Positions 5,708-8,725 of a DNA stretch of 8,725 bases are shown in pieces. Position 1 is the first letter of the stretch, and every line of letters starts with the position of its first letter. The notes under the pieces are model-generated. The model did not search any database. It worked only from the letters and a program-made list of their open reading frames with translations, and had not been told where the DNA came from. This DNA is from CAZVYS01 sp964630755. GTDB taxonomy: Bacteria > Patescibacteriota > Microgenomatia > UBA1400 > CG1-02-47-37. Made by a program: the position numbers and the translations under genes. The stretch covers positions 1 to 8,725 of the forward strand of contig CAZVYS010000031.1 of assembly GCA_964630755.1 (NCBI GenBank), given 5' to 3'.

Positions 5708-6946
5708 ATGCAAAAAGCACGAAACTACAAAATCTCAGAACTAAAAACTAGAAAAAGGGCAATTCCAGGACCTGAACCAAGACTAAAAGGAGAAGTAATT
5801 GATAAAGTATTAGGAAAAAAAGCAAGACCAATGAGCTCAAAAACAATAATTCCTGTTTGTGAGCCAAGTTTAAATAAAAAAGTAGAAAAGTATGTAGTAG
5901 AGGCAGTTAGAACTAATTGGGTAAGCTCTCGAGGAAAGTTTTTAGAAAAGTTTGAAAAATTATTTGCTAATAAAGTGGGTGCTAAATACGCTGTGGCAGT
6001 AAATTCTGGAACTTCAGCTCTTCATCTAGCTTTTGCATCTTTAGGTTTAAAACCAGGAGATGAAGTAATCATGCCAACTTATACGATGGTATCAACTGCA
6101 TATGCAGTTTCTTACTTTAATGCAAAGCCTGTGCTGGTTGACTGTGATGACTATTATCAAATTGATGCTTCAAAGATTGAAAAAGTGGTGACAAAAAAAA
6201 CAAAAGCCATTTTACCAGTACATATCTATGGCCATCCGGTTGATATGGATAAAATTGAACGAATTAGTCGAAAGTATAAACTGGCTGTTATCTATGATGC
6301 AGCGGAAGCTCACGGAGCTGAGTATAAAAGAAAACCAATTGGTGGTCGAGGATTGGCAAGCTGTTATTCATTTTATGCTAATAAAGTAATAACCACTGGA
6401 GAAGGTGGAATGATTACTACTAATAATAGGCAATTTGCTGAATTGGCAAGAAACTTAAAAGACGTGGCCTTTTCCCAAGAAAGACACTTTTGGCATAAAC
6501 GATTAGGCTATAACTTCAGAATGACAAATTTAACTGCAGCAGTTGGTTTGGCTCAAACAGAAAATTATAAAAATCTTGTTGAAGCTAGAATTAACAATGC
6601 AAACTACTATATGAAAAAATTAGCTGATGTTCCAGGTATAAAATTTCCTCGAACAGCTAAGTGGGCAAAAAATGTTTACTGGATGTTTGGGTTTGAAGTA
6701 AAAGATAGTTTTGGAATGACTAGAGACGAGTTAAGAAAATTTATGGCAGAACATGGTGTTGAAACTAGAACTTATTTTGTGCCAATGCATTTACAGCCCT
6801 ATTATTTTAAAGATTATAAGAATAAAATATTTCCAGTAAGTGAAAAGTTTAGTGCTACTGGACTATATATTCCATCAGCTTCTCATTTATCAAAGAAGGA
6901 AGCTGACAAAGTGATTAAAACCATTAAGGCGGCGGCTAAGAGTTAA
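5708..6946 (+). CDS. DegT/DnrJ/EryC1/StrS-family PLP sugar aminotransferase with N-terminal extension
   Basis: This 412-residue protein is of the family that aminates keto-deoxy nucleotide sugars, with glutamate as the usual amino donor. The PLP-binding lysine is Lys226 in SFYANKVITTGEGGM. The PLP-ring Asp is Asp197 in YDAAEAHG, and NSGTSALHL (99-107) is the phosphate-binding turn. VHIYGHPVD and a C-terminal PMHLQPYY point to the perosamine-synthase-like branch. The core begins near residue 47 (TIIPVCEPSL), so about 45 basic residues precede it, unlike typical members and unlike the paralogue at 6943-8061. A later start at Met42 (base 5831) would give normal length, but the TATAAT box 9 bases before 5708 and the open, coding-like extension favour the long form. 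It is transcribed alone, divergent from the methyltransferase operon, and its TAA overlaps the stop of the convergent paralogue. Product sugar not determined. Confidence 0.93.
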   Translation: MQKARNYKISELKTRKRAIPGPEPRLKGEVIDKVLGKKARPMSSKTIIPVCEPSLNKKVEKYVVEAVRTNWVSSRGKFLEKFEKLFANKVGAKYAVAVNSGTSALHLAFASLGLKPGDEVIMPTYTMVSTAYAVSYFNAKPVLVDCDDYYQIDASKIEKVVTKKTKAILPVHIYGHPVDMDKIERISRKYKLAVIYDAAEAHGAEYKRKPIGGRGLASCYSFYANKVITTGEGGMITTNNRQFAELARNLKDVAFSQERHFWHKRLGYNFRMTNLTAAVGLAQTENYKNLVEARINNANYYMKKLADVPGIKFPRTAKWAKNVYWMFGFEVKDSFGMTRDELRKFMAEHGVETRTYFVPMHLQPYYFKDYKNKIFPVSEKFSATGLYIPSASHLSKKEADKVIKTIKAAAKS

Positions 6947-8061
6947 CGGCGAGCTGAAATTATGGCATGACAGATGTGCTTAACCTGAGAACTAGATAAA
7001 CTGGAGAAACTTGGCAGGTTCATTCCTTGAGAGGCAATCGTTTTAGTGATTGGAAAGTTGGTTGGTTTTATTTCTTTTTTATAAGGAGGTAACATATGCA
7101 TGGGATAGAAAAAAGGACGAGTTTCTATATGCTTTTTAAGCAAATGGTCCATTAGTTCATCTCGAGATCGACCAAATCTTTCTTTATCAACTAAAACAGA
7201 AAACATCCACCAATTAGATTTGGCATATTTTTGTTCTAGTTGAAAACTTAAACCGGGGGTGTCTTTTAGAAGTTTTAGATATTTATTAGCAATGCTTCTT
7301 TTTTGATGAACAAACTTTTTTAGTCTTTTTAATTGGCTAATGCCAACAGCTGCCTGTAAATTAGTTAAGCCATAGTTATAACCAATAACTGGATGATAAT
7401 AATTATGCACTGAGGTGTCTTTGCCTTGATCTCGATAAAGTTTAGATAGTTGGTATAATTTTAAGTTGTCAGTAACAACCATTCCGCCTTCTCCGGTAGT
7501 GATAATTTTGTTGCCAAAGAAACTAAATGTACTGATGTCTGCTTGAGATCCAGTTGGCCTGCCTTTATATAATGAGCCTAACGATTCAGCTGAGTCAGAA
7601 ATAAATTTTAGGTTGTGTTTTTGGCAAATTTTTGCTACCTGACTAAAATCAACTGGATGACCATAAAGGTCAACTGTCATGATTGCTTTAGTTTTTTTAG
7701 TAATTTTTTCTTCTAGTTTTGATAAGTCAAGATTAAAAGTATCAGCTTCTACATCTACAAAAACAGGTTTGGCGCCAACATATTTAATAGCGTTAACTGA
7801 AGCGACAAAAGTTAAGGCTGGAACAATTACTTCATCACCTGGTCCAATTTCTAAGGCAATTAAGGCTAAGTGAAGTGCAGCAGTGCCATTACTAACTGGC
7901 AAGGCATACTTGACTCCTATGTATTTAGCAAGATTTTGACCAAACTGCTCGACATATTTTCCAATTGAAGAAATCCAGCCAGTATCTAGACAGTCATTAA
8001 CCAGTTTTTTGGCAGTTGGTGAAAAATCAGGCTTGGCTAATGGGATAAAATCAGGCATCAT
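6943..8061 (-). CDS. Perosamine-synthase-like DegT/DnrJ/EryC1/StrS aminotransferase
   Basis: This complete 372-residue PLP enzyme has standard family length. It carries VSNGTAALHLAL (56-67), Asp156 in SDSAESLG, the Schiff-base Lys185 in FSFFGNKIITTGEGGM, DLYGHPVD (131-138), the IGYNYGLTNLQAAVG segment and a C-terminal ETRPFFYPMHMLPPY. The whole pattern looks like GDP-4-keto-6-deoxymannose 4-aminotransferases (RfbE/Per, perosamine synthase), but specificity for a GDP or UDP sugar cannot be settled by eye. Two tandem ATG codons (8061 and 8058) could both initiate. A well-formed promoter lies directly upstream, and no Shine-Dalgarno sequence is seen. It converges with the paralogue at 5708-6946, and the stops share TTAA. 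No partner dehydratase or N-acetyltransferase is in the window. The flippase gene lies 38 bases upstream on the same strand. Confidence 0.93.
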   Translation of the reverse strand: MMPDFIPLAKPDFSPTAKKLVNDCLDTGWISSIGKYVEQFGQNLAKYIGVKYALPVSNGTAALHLALIALEIGPGDEVIVPALTFVASVNAIKYVGAKPVFVDVEADTFNLDLSKLEEKITKKTKAIMTVDLYGHPVDFSQVAKICQKHNLKFISDSAESLGSLYKGRPTGSQADISTFSFFGNKIITTGEGGMVVTDNLKLYQLSKLYRDQGKDTSVHNYYHPVIGYNYGLTNLQAAVGISQLKRLKKFVHQKRSIANKYLKLLKDTPGLSFQLEQKYAKSNWWMFSVLVDKERFGRSRDELMDHLLKKHIETRPFFYPMHMLPPYKKEIKPTNFPITKTIASQGMNLPSFSSLSSSQVKHICHAIISARR

Positions 8062-8069
8062 TTAACTTG

Positions 8070-8098
8070 ATTATACCTAATTTAGGTTGAGATATTAA
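8070..8098 (-). promoter_or_regulatory. Promoter of the perosamine-synthase-like aminotransferase
   Basis: On the minus strand, TTAATA (8093-8098, four of six matches to TTGACA) is followed after exactly 17 bases by a perfect TATAAT (8070-8075). The -10 box ends 8 bases before the ATG at 8061, so the mRNA would be leaderless or nearly so. This suggests the gene can be expressed separately from the flippase gene upstream. Confidence 0.6.
8075..8087. repeat. 13-base palindrome in the promoter spacer, possible operator
   Basis: ACCTAA-T-TTAGGT is a perfect inverted repeat with six-base arms around one central base. It occupies the spacer between the -35 and -10 boxes and touches the first base of the -10 box. 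A one-base loop makes an RNA hairpin with this full stem unlikely, so a protein-binding site is the more natural reading. Chance is not excluded in AT-rich DNA. Confidence 0.35.
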
Positions 8099-8099
8099 G

Positions 8100-8725
8100 T
8101 TATTTTTTATTTAGGCTAATTAATTTAATAAAATAACTAATATCTTTTTGGTTAAAAGCTTTTAGCATATAAAGAAAGCTTAAGTAGAGCAGTAAACATA
8201 ATAAGCTAATAAAAACTCTAGTTACGAGTATAAATTGATATGAATTTAAAATTGATTCAAATAAAAAAAGAAACAAGAAAGCCGGAATAGTAAACTTGAC
8301 TATTTGAGGCAGAATGGAAAGTTTTAGTTTTTTTCTAATCAGCCATAAATGGCAAATCCCGTTAAAAACCCAGGCGATAATTAAACTTAGTATAGCTCCC
8401 TGTGCTTTAAAGGCAGGGATTAAGAAAAAACTACTAGAAAGAGCAATAATTAAACTAAGTAAGTTTACAAAAATTAAAGGCTGATGGTTTTGAGTAGCAT
8501 ACAAAACCTGATCGTATGGCGCTAAAATCATTAAGATAAAAGTGCCTAGCAAAAACCAACTAAAGATCGGCACAGCCTGGATAAATTGAGAGCCTAAAAC
8601 TAGATTAATAATTTCAGTTTTAAGCATAAATAATAACATTAGCATGGGAGTAAATAATAAAAGTAAATATTTAACAGTTAAGTCCAAGTATTGCTGGATT
8701 GATCGATGATCTCTCTTTGAGTAAA
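8100..8725 (-). CDS. Wzx/MATE-fold polysaccharide flippase, 5' partial
   Basis: This is the C-terminal part (208 visible residues) of a polytopic protein of the oligosaccharide flippase family, normally 400-500 residues. The frame is open through the right edge: before the TTG at 8687 it continues YSKRDHRSIQQYL, so that TTG is not a start. About six hydrophobic helices are visible. The segment EIINLVLGSQFIQAVPIF, followed by a helix and the LYATQNHQ loop, fits the middle-to-late region of Wzx flippases, where a short amphipathic stretch carries the G-x-x-F-x-x-A motif (here GSQFIQA). Such proteins move lipid-linked oligosaccharide from the inner to the outer membrane leaflet. It ends in TAA 38 bases before the perosamine-synthase-like gene, which lies downstream on the same strand. 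Its promoter is outside the window. Confidence 0.85.
   Translation of the reverse strand, partial: YSKRDHRSIQQYLDLTVKYLLLLFTPMLMLLFMLKTEIINLVLGSQFIQAVPIFSWFLLGTFILMILAPYDQVLYATQNHQPLIFVNLLSLIIALSSSFFLIPAFKAQGAILSLIIAWVFNGICHLWLIRKKLKLSILPQIVKFTIPAFLFLFLFESILNSYQFILVTRVFISLLCLLLYLSFLYMLKAFNQKDISYFIKLISLNKK

Noticed and set aside
7679..7873. A 64-codon open frame on the + strand.
   Set aside because: It is antisense inside the perosamine-synthase-like gene, with low-complexity Ser/Lys/Thr content typical of a shadow frame.
8685..8687. TTG as the start of the flippase gene.
   Set aside because: The frame stays open to the window edge, and flippases are about twice as long, so this codon is an internal Leu.

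Overview
The window is a densely packed, AT-rich stretch (by eye about two-thirds A+T) of a bacterial cell-surface glycan locus. It holds ten genes, two of them cut by the window edges. Only about 90 bases lie outside coding sequence. Proteins are rich in Lys, Ile, Leu and Asn; genes overlap or abut; almost no start codon has a Shine-Dalgarno sequence; and -10-like boxes sit 8-9 bases before several start codons. Together these suggest a streamlined genome such as a Patescibacteria/CPR member (Microgenomates-like is plausible), but this is an inference from style, not proof. TGA is used as a stop in two genes, so the code is standard and not the UGA-glycine code of Gracilibacteria/SR1.

Layout, left to right. 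(1) Positions 1-1009, + strand: the C-terminal half of a HisF-like synthase subunit, overlapping by ATGA a complete HisH-like glutamine amidotransferase. (2) Positions 1013-5661, - strand: a five-gene operon read right to left, in the order class I methyltransferase, GT2 polyprenyl-phosphate-sugar synthase-like protein, multi-pass GT-C-type membrane protein, second GT2 protein of the same type, WbpG/PseA-type N-acetyl-sugar amidotransferase. Junctions are overlaps of 4, 19 and 8 bases or direct abutment. (3) Positions 5662-5707: a 46-base divergent promoter region. (4) Positions 5708-6946, + strand: a DegT/DnrJ/EryC1/StrS sugar aminotransferase with a basic N-terminal extension. (5) Positions 6943-8061, - strand: a second, perosamine-synthase-like aminotransferase, convergent with the first and sharing a TTAA stop tetranucleotide. 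(6) Positions 8062-8099: a promoter with a 13-base palindrome. (7) Positions 8100-8725, - strand: the C-terminal part of a Wzx/MATE-fold flippase that runs off the right edge.

How the genes could work together (inference). The aminotransferases make one or two amino-deoxy nucleotide sugars. HisH releases ammonia from glutamine, HisF channels it, and the WbpG homologue uses ATP and that ammonia to convert an N-acetyl group on a sugar to an acetamidino group, as in Pseudomonas O-antigen and Campylobacter pseudaminic-acid pathways. The GT2 proteins charge polyprenyl phosphate with sugars, the GT-C enzyme transfers such a sugar on the outer face of the membrane, and the flippase moves lipid-linked glycan across. 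HisF and HisH are therefore more likely ammonia suppliers for glycan modification (HisF2/HisH2 type) than histidine enzymes. No RNA genes, CRISPR arrays, insertion sequences or long repeats were seen.
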